NCBI RefSeq assembly: GCF_003287735.1
Contig: NZ_NSCM01000004.1
Span: forward strand, 148,079 to 212,078
Direction: 5' to 3'
Length of the DNA: 64,000 nucleotides
From: Photorhabdus bodei
Lineage (GTDB): Bacteria > Pseudomonadota > Gammaproteobacteria > Enterobacterales > Enterobacteriaceae
Shown here: positions 18,249 through 27,726 of the stretch, in pieces
Layout: the number at the start of each line of letters is the position of its first letter
Numbering within the stretch: the first letter of the stretch is position 1
Notes under the pieces: generated by a model
The model's database searches: none
Seen by the model: only the letters and a program-made list of their open reading frames with translations
What the model was told of the DNA's origin: nothing
Translations under genes and position numbers: made by a program

Positions 18249-18854
18249 ATGGAAAATATGGGAGCAACTATTCTTGCTCAGTATGCCGCTAGTCCAAAAC
18301 TCAACTCACTTATTCGAAGTTTCAATGCCGCTGTTTCCTCCGCTGAATTTATTAATACATTTTACGACCTGATTTGGAATATTGACACAGCAAACACTTA
18401 CGGGCTGGATGTGTGGGGAAAAATAGTGAATGTCAGCAGGCGGCTGACTGTTAATGAAAATGCAAAATATCTGGGTTTTGGTGAAGCTTTGCTGAGTGTT
18501 CCAACAACAACAGATCCAAACTCATTTAACCAAGCACCATTTTACGCTGGAGAATCGAAAACAAAAACTATTGAACTGTCAGATCAGATGTACCGAAAGC
18601 TGATTATGATGAAAGCCATGTCAAATATATCTGACTGCACTATACCAAACATCAACAGAATGCTTGTTTATATGTTTAGCAATAGCGGACGTGCATATGT
18701 CACTGATGATGGAAATATGAAGATGAGTTATGTATTTGAATTTCAGCTATCAACAGCAGAATTAGCAATTGTTCAAACATCGGGAGCACTGCCTTACCCG
18801 GTTGGTGTCAGTGTCGCAATCGTTCAAAGGATACCAACAAATGAAATCAACTGA
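18249..18854 (+). CDS. phage tail protein (DUF2612)
   Basis: 201 residues. The motif FINTFYDLIWNIDTANTYGLDVWGKIV spans about residues 30-58 and is the DUF2612 hallmark. These proteins occupy the gpI position, linking baseplate to fibres. The end overlaps the fibre gene by 14 bases. Intact. Confidence 0.8.
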   Translation: MENMGATILAQYAASPKLNSLIRSFNAAVSSAEFINTFYDLIWNIDTANTYGLDVWGKIVNVSRRLTVNENAKYLGFGEALLSVPTTTDPNSFNQAPFYAGESKTKTIELSDQMYRKLIMMKAMSNISDCTIPNINRMLVYMFSNSGRAYVTDDGNMKMSYVFEFQLSTAELAIVQTSGALPYPVGVSVAIVQRIPTNEIN

Positions 18855-20184
18855 AAAACCTAATCTTATTGTTGTTCCGTTTGCGAGCGCCGGAGACTAT
18901 AACGAGATTGCAACAAAATCAACTGAAAGCAGCTTGGCAAAAGGCGTAGCTACGTATCTGAGCGGTTTTCCCCCGTTAACGATGACAGCAATATCTGCTG
19001 GTGGAATTCCTCCATCTGGCAAGGATATGAACGGGATATTGAATGATATTACTACCGCAATACGTTATTCAATGTCTGGTGGCTTGTATTCGTATAATGC
19101 TGACTTTAGTGCTGCCATTGATGGTTATCCTAAAGGGGCCATTGTTGCCAGTTTTGATGGAAGTAAAATTTGGTGGAATGGGGTAGAAGATAACAATACA
19201 GATCCGGATAGTACATCAGTTTCCGGTTGGAAAAATCTATTAGCAGATCCTAATGGGTTATTTCTACAGAAAGCTAATAACTTATCTGATATTAATAACA
19301 AAGCGACAGCGCGTAATAATTTGGGACTGGGAGAGATTGCAACTCAAGATTTTATTCTTGACGCCACACTCACAGAAAAAGGCATCACCCAACTTACAGA
19401 CAAGACAGGTAACAGTAATACCCTTGCAGCAACTCAGAAACTTGTTTCTGATGTGAATGATAGTGCTAATAATAAGCTCGCTAAAAATCAAAATGGCGCT
19501 GACATCTTCAATAAAACTGAATTTGTAAAAAATATCGGTTTATCGGAAACGGTGGAGTTGGCTAAAGGGGCGGTGCCGAATAGCCGGAAAATTAACGGGA
19601 AGCTGTTGGCCGGGGATATTAGTTTGAATGCTGGGGATGTGGGAAGTTATGCTAAATCTGAGAGCGATAATACTTTCTTGCGCATTTCTAGCGATAAAAC
19701 CGCAACAATTGGCAGTTTACTGATTGATAGTAAAACTCCATTTCCTGAATTACGTTTTAAGTCGAAAGATGGGTATGTATTGGGGATTAATGGTTCAGAA
19801 GGGAAATTGTTACATATCTATTCTAATGATCCCAGGAATCAGCGGCGTTACAATATATTAACGCCTGAGAGAAGTGGTACTCTTGCATTACAAAATACAG
19901 CTATAAAATCCGAAAATGGTTGGTGGCAATGTGGAGATACCGGGATTATTATTCAATGGGTTAAGGTTGCATCAGATCAGCAATCATGGATAAAAGTAAA
20001 TTATCCAATTTATTTTAAAAATAAGTTTTTTGGTTATATTGCAAGCATGTCGAGTATCAATACATCAACTGGTCACACATTAGTACGTAATGCAACACTA
20101 TCGACATTTGAATATCAAGCAGGTACTCCCAACAATAATGAGAACCCAAGCAAAGTTGTACATATATTATTTTGGGGGGTATAA
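18841..20184 (+). CDS. phage tail fibre protein
   Basis: 447 residues from the ATG at 18841 (MKSTEKPNLIVVPFASAGDYNEIA, a common fibre N-terminus that docks to the baseplate). A central region has LTEKGITQLTDKTGNS and AATQKLVSDVND, the short repeat unit of phage fibre shafts, and NGADIFNKTEFVKNIGL. The C-terminal domain (WWQCGDTGIIIQWVKV) is the receptor-binding tip. The NGADI module also occurs in the minus-strand fibre at 63.1-63.8 kb. Followed directly by its assembly chaperone. Confidence 0.85.
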   Translation: MKSTEKPNLIVVPFASAGDYNEIATKSTESSLAKGVATYLSGFPPLTMTAISAGGIPPSGKDMNGILNDITTAIRYSMSGGLYSYNADFSAAIDGYPKGAIVASFDGSKIWWNGVEDNNTDPDSTSVSGWKNLLADPNGLFLQKANNLSDINNKATARNNLGLGEIATQDFILDATLTEKGITQLTDKTGNSNTLAATQKLVSDVNDSANNKLAKNQNGADIFNKTEFVKNIGLSETVELAKGAVPNSRKINGKLLAGDISLNAGDVGSYAKSESDNTFLRISSDKTATIGSLLIDSKTPFPELRFKSKDGYVLGINGSEGKLLHIYSNDPRNQRRYNILTPERSGTLALQNTAIKSENGWWQCGDTGIIIQWVKVASDQQSWIKVNYPIYFKNKFFGYIASMSSINTSTGHTLVRNATLSTFEYQAGTPNNNENPSKVVHILFWGV

Positions 20185-20631
20185 ATGGTCTATTTTTCCA
20201 GAAAAGAATGTGCTTTTTATAATGAAGCTCATGAAGAGTGTGTTGAAATAACAGTAGAAAAACACAGTGAATTGCTTGACGGTCAATCACGCGGCTTTGC
20301 TATCGTCAGTGATAAAGAGGGTTATCCAATTCTTACAAAACAAGCACCGTCTGTTTATCACAAATGGGATAGTGAAAAGTGGATAATATCAGAAAGTGAT
20401 AAAATAAAGCTTAGATGGGAACAGCAGCAACAAGCAGAACATAAGAAACAGCAACTTATGTTCACTGTAAGTAAACAGATCGCTCCGTTACAAGATGCTG
20501 TAGATTTGGGGATGTCGAGTGATGAGGAAAAATCGCTGTTAACAGAGTTAAAAAAATATAGAGTATTATTGAACCGAATTGATGTTAATTCAGCGTCAGA
20601 TATTAACTGGCCCGAAAAACCTTTAGAATAA
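20185..20631 (+). CDS. tail fibre assembly chaperone (Tfa-like)
   Basis: 148 residues, starting one base after the fibre stop. N-terminal small beta domain (MVYFSRKECAFYNEAHEE), then YHKWDSEKWIISESDK, and a C-terminal helical segment ending DINWPEKP, which matches the ending of many Caudovirales Tfa proteins. Tfa assists trimerisation of the fibre tip and often stays attached. Last gene of the structural block. Confidence 0.85.
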   Translation: MVYFSRKECAFYNEAHEECVEITVEKHSELLDGQSRGFAIVSDKEGYPILTKQAPSVYHKWDSEKWIISESDKIKLRWEQQQQAEHKKQQLMFTVSKQIAPLQDAVDLGMSSDEEKSLLTELKKYRVLLNRIDVNSASDINWPEKPLE

Positions 20632-20722
20632 CGGAATCAGGGCCAATTGAACCGACCCCCAATAGTTAGATAAGTCTAATCAAATATGGCTTTTCTGTAC
20701 TACTCTGACTGAATCGTCCTCA

Positions 20723-20748
20723 AAATGTTGGATAACTATCCAACATTT
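20723..20748. repeat. 26-bp near-perfect palindrome
   Basis: AAATGTTGGATA, spacer AC, TATCCAACATTT: two exact 12-base arms. It lies between the convergent fibre-chaperone and symE genes. It could be a bidirectional terminator, but only short T-runs flank it (ACATTTAAAG and ACATTTTGAG). Confidence 0.6.
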
Positions 20749-20778
20749 AAAGGTGTAGTCCATTTATGCTTTAGTCTA

Positions 20779-21063
20779 TTAGATAATCATCAACCCACCA
20801 GGATAATACTTAATCCAATCAATAGCAGCACTGGGGTTAAATGGCTCAATACTCAGTCCTTCTAGGCATTGCCAGAGTTCCTGAGTGTTCTGGGCGGTAA
20901 TAACAATACAGTCCGGCATCACCCGGATTTTTAGTGGCATTTCGAAGGTAAATCCCGCCTCCTGTAACCATTTTCTTTTTAAAGAAATGCCGTTTTTAGC
21001 TACCTTGCCAAAACGTTCAACTTGGGAAATTCTGCGAATTGTTTTATTATCGCGTTTAGCCAT
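20779..21063 (-). CDS. symE: SymE-like type I toxin
   Basis: 94 residues. Contains the SymE pattern: a basic N-terminus, then ISLKRKWLQEAGFTFEMPLKIRVMPDCIVITAQ, derived from the AbrB/MazE fold. E. coli SymE is an SOS-induced toxin repressed by the antisense RNA SymR; it condenses nucleoids. No LexA box (CTGT-N8-ACAG) is visible in the 130 bases upstream, and I could not identify a symR promoter. It sits just beyond the prophage tail block. Confidence 0.75.
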   Translation of the reverse strand: MAKRDNKTIRRISQVERFGKVAKNGISLKRKWLQEAGFTFEMPLKIRVMPDCIVITAQNTQELWQCLEGLSIEPFNPSAAIDWIKYYPGGLMII

Positions 21064-21163
21064 AATTAACTACCTTATATAGTTAGTTGTGGTAAGCAGG
21101 GTTATCGGGTGCCCGCCCGGTAGCTCTGCGTCAGTGAAAATAGTCTCTCAATGTTGAATTATG

Positions 21164-21206
21164 AACTATAGGTCACCTTTCTGCAATAAAAATGTGACCT
21201 ATAGTT
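21164..21206. repeat. 13-bp inverted repeat at HTH gene stop
   Basis: AACTATAGGTCAC and GTGACCTATAGTT are exact inverse copies separated by 17 bases. The right arm touches the stop codon of the HTH gene. It may be a hairpin at the mRNA end, though no U-run follows, or a protein-binding site. Confidence 0.55.
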
Positions 21207-21391
21207 TACCTGGGCTTTTCGTTTTCAGGCAGTCCATTGAGGGCGTCATTCCAGTGTTGATCCCGTTCTATATTATTCACTATTTTGCTGATCCATGTTT
21301 CTGATTTGCCCCACCGTACAGCCAGTTCGCGGCGCGTCCAGCCTTTTCGTTTCATTTCAGACTTAAACAATTCTGGCGGTATACGTTTCAA
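21206..21391 (-). CDS. small HTH DNA-binding protein
   Basis: 61 residues, mostly one helix-turn-helix: FKSEMKRKGWTRRELAVRWGKSETWISKIVNN. Resembles small XRE-type phage or plasmid regulators. It is transcribed toward symE, separated from it by a 13-bp inverted repeat. Target unknown. No obvious partner gene. Confidence 0.6.
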   Translation of the reverse strand: MKRIPPELFKSEMKRKGWTRRELAVRWGKSETWISKIVNNIERDQHWNDALNGLPENEKPR

Positions 21392-21903
21392 AATTACTCC
21401 ACAAATATAAACTGCTTATCGACACATCATAGTATAGCCATTTCGCCGGTAGGGTGACATTGGTAAATAAAATGACCGCTTAAGTGACATGAACTAGACT
21501 CCATGAACATAGGATATGCCATACCAGAAATACCTATCACTAAGGTGACTGTTATATGAAGTTGGGTCACATGCATGCGTCAAAAACTGACGGTATCAGG
21601 TGCTGGATTTATGAATAATACCCAATGAAGCAGAGATCTGGTGAGGCATTTTATTTTGCACTATGCATTATAATAGAGGTGTTAGTTCTATTTTAATGAG
21701 TATGGTATTAACACCTGACAGTGAGGAATTGGTTGCTATGCTACAGACATAAAAAAACCAACCTAATTGCGGTTGGTTTTTCCAAAAGCTCCGCGGCTCC
21801 TTTGCGTATCCTTTTGTGTCCCTTCATTGTCTGGTCAGTGTCCAATCAACTTTGCTAACTCACTGTTTTTAAAGCTGTTGTCCTGTCACTGTCCTTACTA
21901 AAT
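21392..21903. other. gap between HTH gene and ssrA
   Basis: About 510 bases. Tiny frames exist (for example an 18-codon plus-strand frame MSMVLTPDSEELVAMLQT ending at 21752), with a TATAAT at 21669-21674 upstream and a strong terminator just after. That suggests a short plus-strand RNA or peptide gene, but support is thin. Nothing else recognised. Integrated islands often use the adjacent ssrA 3' end. Confidence 0.35.
21751..21782 (+). terminator. bidirectional rho-independent terminator
   Basis: AAAACCAACC, 7-base loop, GGTTGGTTTTT. Its stem is nearly the same as that of the AgrB-like RNA terminator at 3450-3495. It could also end minus-strand transcripts running off ssrA. Confidence 0.75.
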
Positions 21904-22267
21904 TGGTGGAGCTGGCGGGAGTTGAACCCGCGTCCGAAATTCCTACATCCTTGGTACTACATGCTTAGTCTAATCTTTACATTCGCTTGCCAGCTGCGGA
22001 TAGACACGCCACTAACAAACTAGCCTGATTAAATTTAACGCTTCAACCCCAGGCAAGGCATCCACGCGATCTCTTTTGGGTTTGACCTCTCTTGATCCCC
22101 GTCCTAAGAGCGGAGGCTAGGGAGAGAGGGCTCTGCGCAGGTTATTAAGCTGCTAGTGCGTATTTTTCGTCGTTTGCGACTATTTTTTTGCGGCTTTTTA
22201 CGAGGCCAACCGCCCCTCGGCATGCACCTTGGGTTTCGCGAATCCCGTCGAATCCAGAATCAGCCCC
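21904..22267 (-). ncRNA. ssrA: transfer-messenger RNA (tmRNA)
   Basis: 364 bases. On the minus strand the 5' end reads GGGGCTGATTCTGGATTCGA and the 3' end carries a T-loop GGTTCAACTCC and terminates AGCTCCACCA, forming the Ala-tRNA-like domain. The resume codon and tag lie at 22177-22148 and encode ANDEKYALAA (E. coli: ANDENYALAA), followed by two TAA stops. tmRNA rescues stalled ribosomes with SmpB, encoded just upstream. The 3' end, a classical integration site, faces the prophage block. Confidence 0.97.
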
Positions 22268-22317
22268 AAGTGTCTTAAACGCAAGTATATCAGAATACTA
22301 AACCATAATGCCAGAAT

Positions 22318-22800
22318 TTATCGCCCAGCATTCTTCATAATACGCGCTTTGTCTAATTTCCATTCACGTTCTTTAATGTCCGAACGTTTGTCATGTGCCT
22401 TTTTGCCTTTCGCTACGCCAATTTTGACTTTGCACCAAGCATTTTTCCAATAGAGAGATAAGGCAACAACGGTATAACCTTCACGATTGACTCGACCATA
22501 TAACGAATCAAGTTCGCGTTGATTAAGTAAGAGTTTGCGTGAACGCATTGGATCACAGACGACATGGGAAGAAGCTACATTTAACGGGGTGATGGTGGCA
22601 CCAAAAAGATAAGCGTCGCCATCTTTGAGCAAAACGTAACTGTCGCTGATGTTAGCTTTACCAGCGCGCAGTGATTTGACTTCCCATCCTTGTAACGAGA
22701 GACCCGCTTCAAATTCTTCTTCAATGAAGTATTCGTGACGAGCTCGTCTATTCATGGCAATGGTTGCCGAACCGGGTTTGTGTGCTTTTTTCTTTGTCAT
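22318..22800 (-). CDS. smpB: SsrA-binding protein SmpB
   Basis: 160 residues, the usual length. The oligonucleotide-binding barrel begins [32 protein letters not shown]. The C-terminal basic tail [20 protein letters not shown] inserts in the mRNA channel of stalled ribosomes. It lies 50 bases upstream of ssrA on the same strand, the enterobacterial order, and diverges from ratA. Confidence 0.97.
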   Translation of the reverse strand: MTKKKAHKPGSATIAMNRRARHEYFIEEEFEAGLSLQGWEVKSLRAGKANISDSYVLLKDGDAYLFGATITPLNVASSHVVCDPMRSRKLLLNQRELDSLYGRVNREGYTVVALSLYWKNAWCKVKIGVAKGKKAHDKRSDIKEREWKLDKARIMKNAGR

Positions 22801-22956
22801 AGTGTATGCATTATACTGAATGGTTTGGTGAAAGAAATCTTTTCCCGCGCATATTTGCTGATTAATGCGTGTTTATTGCATTATACGCTGACAGTTTTTT
22901 CTTTGATCACGTATAGGTGATATTATTTGCTACAATTAAGCCTTACAGGAAATTAT

Positions 22957-23391
22957 ATGCCACAGATTAGTCGCTCTGCGTTAGTACCGTACAGCGTGGA
23001 ACAAATGTATAAATTGGTCAATGATATCGGTTCTTACCCGGATTTTTTGCCGGGGTGTGTCGGCAGTCGGGTGCTGAGTGTTAGCAGTAACGAAATGACT
23101 GCATCAGTCGATGTTTCGAAAGCGGGTATAAGTAAGACTTTTGTTACCCGGAATATTCTGGCCGATAACCAAAGCATTAATATGCAACTGGTCGACGGGC
23201 CTTTTCGTAAGTTGATGGGAGGCTGGCAGTTCATACCATTGAGTGAAGATGCCTGTAAAGTTGAGTTGCACCTTGATTTTGAATTCACTAATAAGCTGAT
23301 TGAATTGGCTTTCGGTAAGATTTTTAAGGAGCTGGCTGGAAGTATGGTGCAGGCTTTTACTCTGCGTGCACGTGAGGTTTATCGTGTCTGA
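22957..23391 (+). CDS. ratA: ribosome association toxin RatA / coenzyme Q-binding START protein
   Basis: 144 residues from the ATG at 22957, with ACAGGA six bases upstream; an earlier TTG in frame is less likely. START-domain protein: [32 protein letters not shown], and a C-terminal helix ending [10 protein letters not shown]. coli RatA is reported to block 70S formation; homologues (Coq10 type) bind ubiquinone. Overlaps rnfH in the standard ratAB pair. Confidence 0.93.
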   Translation: MPQISRSALVPYSVEQMYKLVNDIGSYPDFLPGCVGSRVLSVSSNEMTASVDVSKAGISKTFVTRNILADNQSINMQLVDGPFRKLMGGWQFIPLSEDACKVELHLDFEFTNKLIELAFGKIFKELAGSMVQAFTLRAREVYRV

Positions 23392-23677
23392 TATTAATAT
23401 CGAAGTTGTTTATGCATTGCCTGATCGCCAATATCTGCGTACGGTGAAATTGGCTCAAGGCTCAACTGTTGAGCAGGCAATAGTTGCATCAGGTTTGCTG
23501 ACTTTGCGTAATGATATTGATTTGCAAAAGAATAAAGTCGGAATTTATAGCCGTCCTGTCAAGTTGACGGATATTTTGGAAGAGGGTGATAGGGTGGAAA
23601 TTTACCGCCCATTATTGGCTGATCCAAAAGAAATGCGTCGTAAGCGTGCTGAACGGGCTAAAAATAATGCTCAATAA
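23384..23677 (+). CDS. rnfH: RnfH family ubiquitin-like protein (RatB)
   Basis: 97 residues from the GTG at 23384, overlapping the ratA stop by 8 bases. Beta-grasp protein: [48 protein letters not shown]. The basic C-terminal tail is typical. Long called a possible antitoxin partner of RatA, though its function is unsettled. A terminator follows. Confidence 0.92.
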   Translation: MSDINIEVVYALPDRQYLRTVKLAQGSTVEQAIVASGLLTLRNDIDLQKNKVGIYSRPVKLTDILEEGDRVEIYRPLLADPKEMRRKRAERAKNNAQ

Positions 23678-23681
23678 TTAC

Positions 23682-23727
23682 TATAGACAGTCAGTTATCT
23701 ATTTTTTTGACGGACTGTCTATATTTC
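23682..23727. terminator. terminator between rnfH and bamE
   Basis: TATAGACAGTC pairs with GACTGTCTATA around a T-rich loop. Convergent genes flank it, so it probably serves both strands. Confidence 0.7.
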
Positions 23728-23732
23728 TTCGG

Positions 23733-24080
23733 TTATTGAAGATTTTCGGTAAGTGAATTTTCGTTTTTAATGTCAGTCAGTACACCATTACTGTCAAATG
23801 TCAGGGTCAGAGTTTGCTGAGTTACTTTTTCGTGCCCAGGTTGCTGACGGAATACATAAAACCACGTTTGAGTCCCAAACGGGTCTTGTAACATTGGTGT
23901 TCCTAATGTGTAAGCTACCTGTTGCTGGGTCATTCCCTTGTGGATTTTTGATACACTAGTCGGTGTTAGGTAGTTCCCCTGATTAATGTCAGGGCGATAA
24001 ACAGCCCGTTCCAACGTAGAGCAACCCGCAGTCAGCATAACGAATGATACAGCAGCGGCAGTCAACATTTTACAGTGCAT
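23733..24080 (-). CDS. bamE: outer membrane assembly lipoprotein BamE
   Basis: 115 residues. Lipoprotein signal with lipobox LTAGC (Cys20). The BamE fold follows: [16 protein letters not shown], the [18 protein letters not shown] motif and [14 protein letters not shown]. It is a subunit of the BamABCDE complex that inserts outer membrane beta-barrels. Position next to recN matches E. coli. Confidence 0.96.
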   Translation of the reverse strand: MHCKMLTAAAVSFVMLTAGCSTLERAVYRPDINQGNYLTPTSVSKIHKGMTQQQVAYTLGTPMLQDPFGTQTWFYVFRQQPGHEKVTQQTLTLTFDSNGVLTDIKNENSLTENLQ

Positions 24081-24146
24081 GGTAATTACATTCCTTTAGG
24101 AGTCAGGGTGTTGATAATAATAGACCTTGACGAAATTGAAAACCTT

Positions 24147-24273
24147 TATACCCGTTATCTTTCAAGTTGCCTTTTTGTTGGCTGCGCTCACTCACCCCGG
24201 TCACATCGTTACCTATGCTCCCGGGGATTCGCTCCCTTGCCGTCGCGATGCATCTTGAAATCCATAGGGTATA
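24147..24273 (-). repeat. ERIC element 1
   Basis: 127 bp. Contains the two ERIC core blocks: GGGGATTCGCTCCC-type and GGGGTGAGTGAG-type sequences in inverted arrangement, with TATACCC ends. Lies between bamE and recN. Oriented opposite to the other six copies in the window. Confidence 0.9.
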
Positions 24274-24318
24274 CAAGCTTTATCTATGACCTTAAATCTA
24301 CGCAAAAGTTGTATCAAA

Positions 24319-25980
24319 TTATGCTGCTAGCAGCTCTTTGGCATTTGCCAGGGTATTTTTTGTCACTTCACTGCCTGCGAGAAGCCGCGCCAGCTCTTGT
24401 AATCTGGCTTTTTTATCCAGCAATTGCATTTGAGTTTCCGTTTCTTCACCGTCAGTCTGTTTACTGACATAAAAATGTTGGTGTCCACAACCGGCTACTT
24501 GGGGCAAGTGAGTGACGCACATAACCTGTGTAGATTCGCCTAATTCGCGTAACAGGCGGCCGACAATTGCAGCTGTTGGGCCGCTGATACCGACATCCAC
24601 TTCATCAAAAATCAAGGCGGACGTTTCCATTTTCTTAGCCGTTATAACCTGAATTGCCAGCGCAATACGGGAAAGTTCACCACCTGAAGCAACTTTTGCG
24701 AGAGATTGGTGTGGCTGACCGGGGTTAGTGGTGACGTTAAATTCAACTTTATCTGAACCATCAGCATTCAGATGCTCAGGTGCAAAAGAGACATCAATGG
24801 TAAAGCGACCATGAGGCATGGCGAGTTGATGCATACTGTGAGTAATGAGTTCACTTAGTTCTTTAGCATATTGTTGGCGAACCAGATGCAATTTTTCTGC
24901 AACTTCCAATGCCTGCTTATGGTGTTTATTAACCTGCTCGCTAAGGTGGGTGCAATCATCTTCTTGCTGCGCCAGTAATTGCTGTTCTTCTAATAATTGT
25001 TGATGTAGTGAAGGAAGTTCTTCTGGTACAACGTGGTGTTTGCGGGCCACTCTAATTTGTTGTGAAATTTTTTGTTCCAGCTCAAAAAGACGATTTGGGT
25101 CCATATCCAGTTGATCACCGTAGTGGCGGAGTTCATCGCTGACTTCATTAATTTGAATGGATGCTTCTTCCAGCATAGTGAGTAATTGACTGAATTTATC
25201 ATCCATAGTGATGAGTTCTGCCAGTTCGTGTTTAGCGTAGTTCAGCAGACTGGTAATATTTTGTTCATCGTTATCACTAAGTAACTGGAGTGCGGTTTGG
25301 CTGACAGATAGTAGCTGACCACGGTTTGCTAGCCGTTTATATTCATTATCTTGTTCTTGATATTCACCTGATTGTGGTGCCAGCTCATTGAGCTCTTTTA
25401 AGTGATACTCCAGTAACTGTTGACGAGATTGACGTTCAAGTGCCTGTTGTTGGAATCGAGCCAGATCCTGACAACTTTGGTGCCATTGCTGATATGCCTG
25501 TTTCATTTCATTTTGCAGATTGAATTGATTAGCGTAAGTATCAAGCAGGCGTTTTTGGTGGCCGTTATTTAATAGTAATTGATGGGCGTGCTGACCGTGA
25601 ATTTGAATAAGGTGGGTACCCAATTCGCGTAATTGGGAAATCGGTACGGCAGTGCCATTGATAAAGCCTCTGGAACGACCATCTGACGTTATTGTACGGC
25701 GTAGTAAGCATTCATTACTGTCATCAAGTTGGTGTGCTTCTAGCCATTGGTGAGCAGAAGGCGTATCAGAAAGAGAAAACCGGGCACAAATATCAGCACG
25801 AAAAGCCCCGCTACGCACCATATTGGCCTCACCACGATTACCCAGACATAAACCTAATGCATCAATTGCGATGGATTTACCCGCGCCGGTTTCACCTGTG
25901 ATGGCTGTCATGCCTGGCTGGAAGTCAATTTCAAGCTCACGAACAATGGCAAAATTGCTAATGGTTAACTGGGTGAGCAT
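24319..25980 (-). CDS. recN: DNA repair protein RecN
   Basis: 553 residues from the ATG at 25980, with AGGAGA upstream; a GTG directly before it is in frame but less likely. SMC-like ATPase: Walker A GETGAGKS at about 29-36, a long coiled coil, signature [13 protein letters not shown] and Walker [11 protein letters not shown]. RecN gathers DNA ends during double-strand break repair. Two good LexA boxes and a third weaker one upstream predict SOS control. The C-terminus ends in LAA, the kind of tail that ClpXP degrades in E. coli RecN. Confidence 0.97.
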   Translation of the reverse strand: MLTQLTISNFAIVRELEIDFQPGMTAITGETGAGKSIAIDALGLCLGNRGEANMVRSGAFRADICARFSLSDTPSAHQWLEAHQLDDSNECLLRRTITSDGRSRGFINGTAVPISQLRELGTHLIQIHGQHAHQLLLNNGHQKRLLDTYANQFNLQNEMKQAYQQWHQSCQDLARFQQQALERQSRQQLLEYHLKELNELAPQSGEYQEQDNEYKRLANRGQLLSVSQTALQLLSDNDEQNITSLLNYAKHELAELITMDDKFSQLLTMLEEASIQINEVSDELRHYGDQLDMDPNRLFELEQKISQQIRVARKHHVVPEELPSLHQQLLEEQQLLAQQEDDCTHLSEQVNKHHKQALEVAEKLHLVRQQYAKELSELITHSMHQLAMPHGRFTIDVSFAPEHLNADGSDKVEFNVTTNPGQPHQSLAKVASGGELSRIALAIQVITAKKMETSALIFDEVDVGISGPTAAIVGRLLRELGESTQVMCVTHLPQVAGCGHQHFYVSKQTDGEETETQMQLLDKKARLQELARLLAGSEVTKNTLANAKELLAA

Positions 25981-25990
25981 CACACTTCTC

Positions 25991-26046
25991 CTGTGTATAA
26001 AAACACCTCTGTATCTTCATACAGTATAAACTGGTTTTTTATACAG
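25991..26046 (-). promoter_or_regulatory. LexA boxes of recN
   Basis: CTGTATCTTCATACAG (26009-26024) and CTGGTTTTTTATACAG (26031-26046) fit CTGT-N8-ACAG, the second with one mismatch. CTGTGTATAAAAACAC (25991-26006) is a weaker third. Multiple boxes are normal for enterobacterial recN. Confidence 0.85.
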
Positions 26047-26068
26047 TAAAGTAGTGAAACCTAATTTT

Positions 26069-26947
26069 TTAGAACATTTTTTTAGACCAGCTTAGTTTTG
26101 TACTTAATGTGTTGAAGTAGTTATAGTCTTGAGGATGAATGAGATTGAGCTTCTGTTTGCTGCGGCTAATAATTACATCCTCTCCATCCTGTATAGGTAG
26201 AACTATTTGGCTATCGCAACTGACTTCATAATCGTTGCTATTTTGGGAAAATTTCAGCCTGATGCTGCTTTCACTGCTGATAACCAATGGCCGAGAAGAC
26301 AATGTATGTGGGAACATCGGTACCAGGACGATAGCATCCAGATTTGGTGTCAGAATTGGCCCACCTGCGGAAAGCGAGTAAGCTGTGGAACCCGTTGGCG
26401 TTGCGATAATTAGTCCGTCAGAACGTTGGGAAAAGGCAAAACGTTCATCAATATAGACTTCGAATTCAATCATATGTGCCACTTTCCCCGGATGGAGTAC
26501 GACTTCGTTGATAGCGGTACTGATACGAGGTTTCTGGCCGTTTCTTCTGACTTGAGCTTCTAGTAGGAAACGGTGTTCGTTCCGATATTCGCCATCCAAT
26601 ACTTCAGAAAGTTGTTGCAAAGCATTATCAGGATCTAAGTCGGTCAGAAAACCTAGATTGCCTCTGTTAATACCAATGACTTTAATGTCATAACGGGAAA
26701 GGACCCGGGCAGCGCCCAACATATTGCCGTCACCACCAACAACGACAGCTAAATCAGCTTGTTTGCCAATTTCGGTCAGACCGCCAGTTTGTGCATCTTT
26801 TAAACCAATGTCTTTGGCAATCTGACGATCAATAATGACAGAATAACCTTTGGATTTTAACCAATGATAAAGCATCTCATGAGTAGCAAGTGCTTCTGGG
26901 TGGCGAGGATGACCAACAATACCTATGCATTTGAATTTTTTATTCAT
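26069..26947 (-). CDS. nadK: NAD kinase
   Basis: 292 residues, the normal length. GGDGN at residues 71-75 is the phosphate-donor motif; [15 protein letters not shown] forms the NAD site, preceded by NEVVLHPGK. It phosphorylates NAD to NADP in the cytoplasm using ATP. Divergent from grpE and upstream of recN, exactly the E. coli neighbourhood. Confidence 0.97.
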   Translation of the reverse strand: MNKKFKCIGIVGHPRHPEALATHEMLYHWLKSKGYSVIIDRQIAKDIGLKDAQTGGLTEIGKQADLAVVVGGDGNMLGAARVLSRYDIKVIGINRGNLGFLTDLDPDNALQQLSEVLDGEYRNEHRFLLEAQVRRNGQKPRISTAINEVVLHPGKVAHMIEFEVYIDERFAFSQRSDGLIIATPTGSTAYSLSAGGPILTPNLDAIVLVPMFPHTLSSRPLVISSESSIRLKFSQNSNDYEVSCDSQIVLPIQDGEDVIISRSKQKLNLIHPQDYNYFNTLSTKLSWSKKMF

Positions 26948-27000
26948 CGTTGTAATTGCCTTCTAGCAAGAGGTTTTATCCTCACAATACGGCGGGTTCC

Positions 27001-27028
27001 CTTGAATCCCCAGTTTAGATCCCCATAA
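27001..27028 (+). promoter_or_regulatory. sigma-32 heat-shock promoter of grpE
   Basis: CTTGAA (27001-27006), 14-base spacer, CCCCATAA (27021-27028). This fits the sigma-32 consensus CTTGAA / CCCCAT-T. It sits about 45 bases before the grpE ATG. Confidence 0.8.
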
Positions 27029-27071
27029 TAGGCTAAGTAGCGAGATTAATGCCAAATACGCGGAGATATTC

Positions 27072-27653
27072 ATGAGTAGTAAAGAACAAAAAATGCCTGA
27101 CGAGCAAGTCTCGGAAGATATGGAAGTTGTATCTGAACAGCAAAATAGTGCGGATAAAGCAGAAGCATCAGAGACAGAAAGCGTTGTTGATCCGCGTGTC
27201 GCAGAGCTGGAAGAACAGCTCAAGCAGGCGCAACAACGTGAACGTGATGCCATTTTGCGTGCTAAGGCTGAAGTTGAAAATATCCGTCGTCGTACTGAGC
27301 AAGATGTGGAAAAAGCCCATAAGTTTGCGTTAGAAAGATTTGCCAATGAACTGTTGCCAGTGATTGATAATCTTGAGCGCGCTTTGGAGGTGGCAGATCG
27401 TACTAATACCGAAATAGCACCTATGGTTGAAGGCATCGAGCTGACGTTGAAGTCTTTCCTTGGGGCTGTGGGTAAATTTGGTATTGAAGTTGTTGGCGAC
27501 ACAAATGTTCCTTTTAATCCTGAGATTCATCAGGCTATGACCATGATGGAATCCGATCAGCATGAACCAAATCATGTCATGATGGTTATGCAGAAAGGGT
27601 ATACCTTAAATGGCCGTTTGTTACGCCCGGCAATGGTAGCTGTATCAAAGTAA
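27072..27653 (+). CDS. grpE: nucleotide exchange factor GrpE
   Basis: 193 residues. Acidic, flexible N-terminus, long helix ([20 protein letters not shown] with AEVENIRRR), four-helix bundle, then the C-terminal beta-wing [12 protein letters not shown] with [12 protein letters not shown]. It releases ADP from DnaK. A sigma-32-like promoter lies upstream and a terminator follows. Confidence 0.97.
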
Positions 27654-27690
27654 TTTTAGCTCAGTAGTAATTTTAGTTCAGTAATAAGTA

Positions 27691-27726
27691 TCAATGCCGC
27701 TCCAACAGGGGCGGCATTTTTTTATT
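27691..27726 (+). terminator. grpE terminator
   Basis: ATGCCGCTCC / GGGGCGGCAT hairpin followed by a run of T to 27724. It lies between convergent grpE and ung. Confidence 0.85.

Noticed and set aside
26963..27502. Minus-strand 179-codon frame antisense to grpE
   Set aside because: It is a Ser-rich mirror of grpE codons; grpE has complete family motifs and its own promoter.
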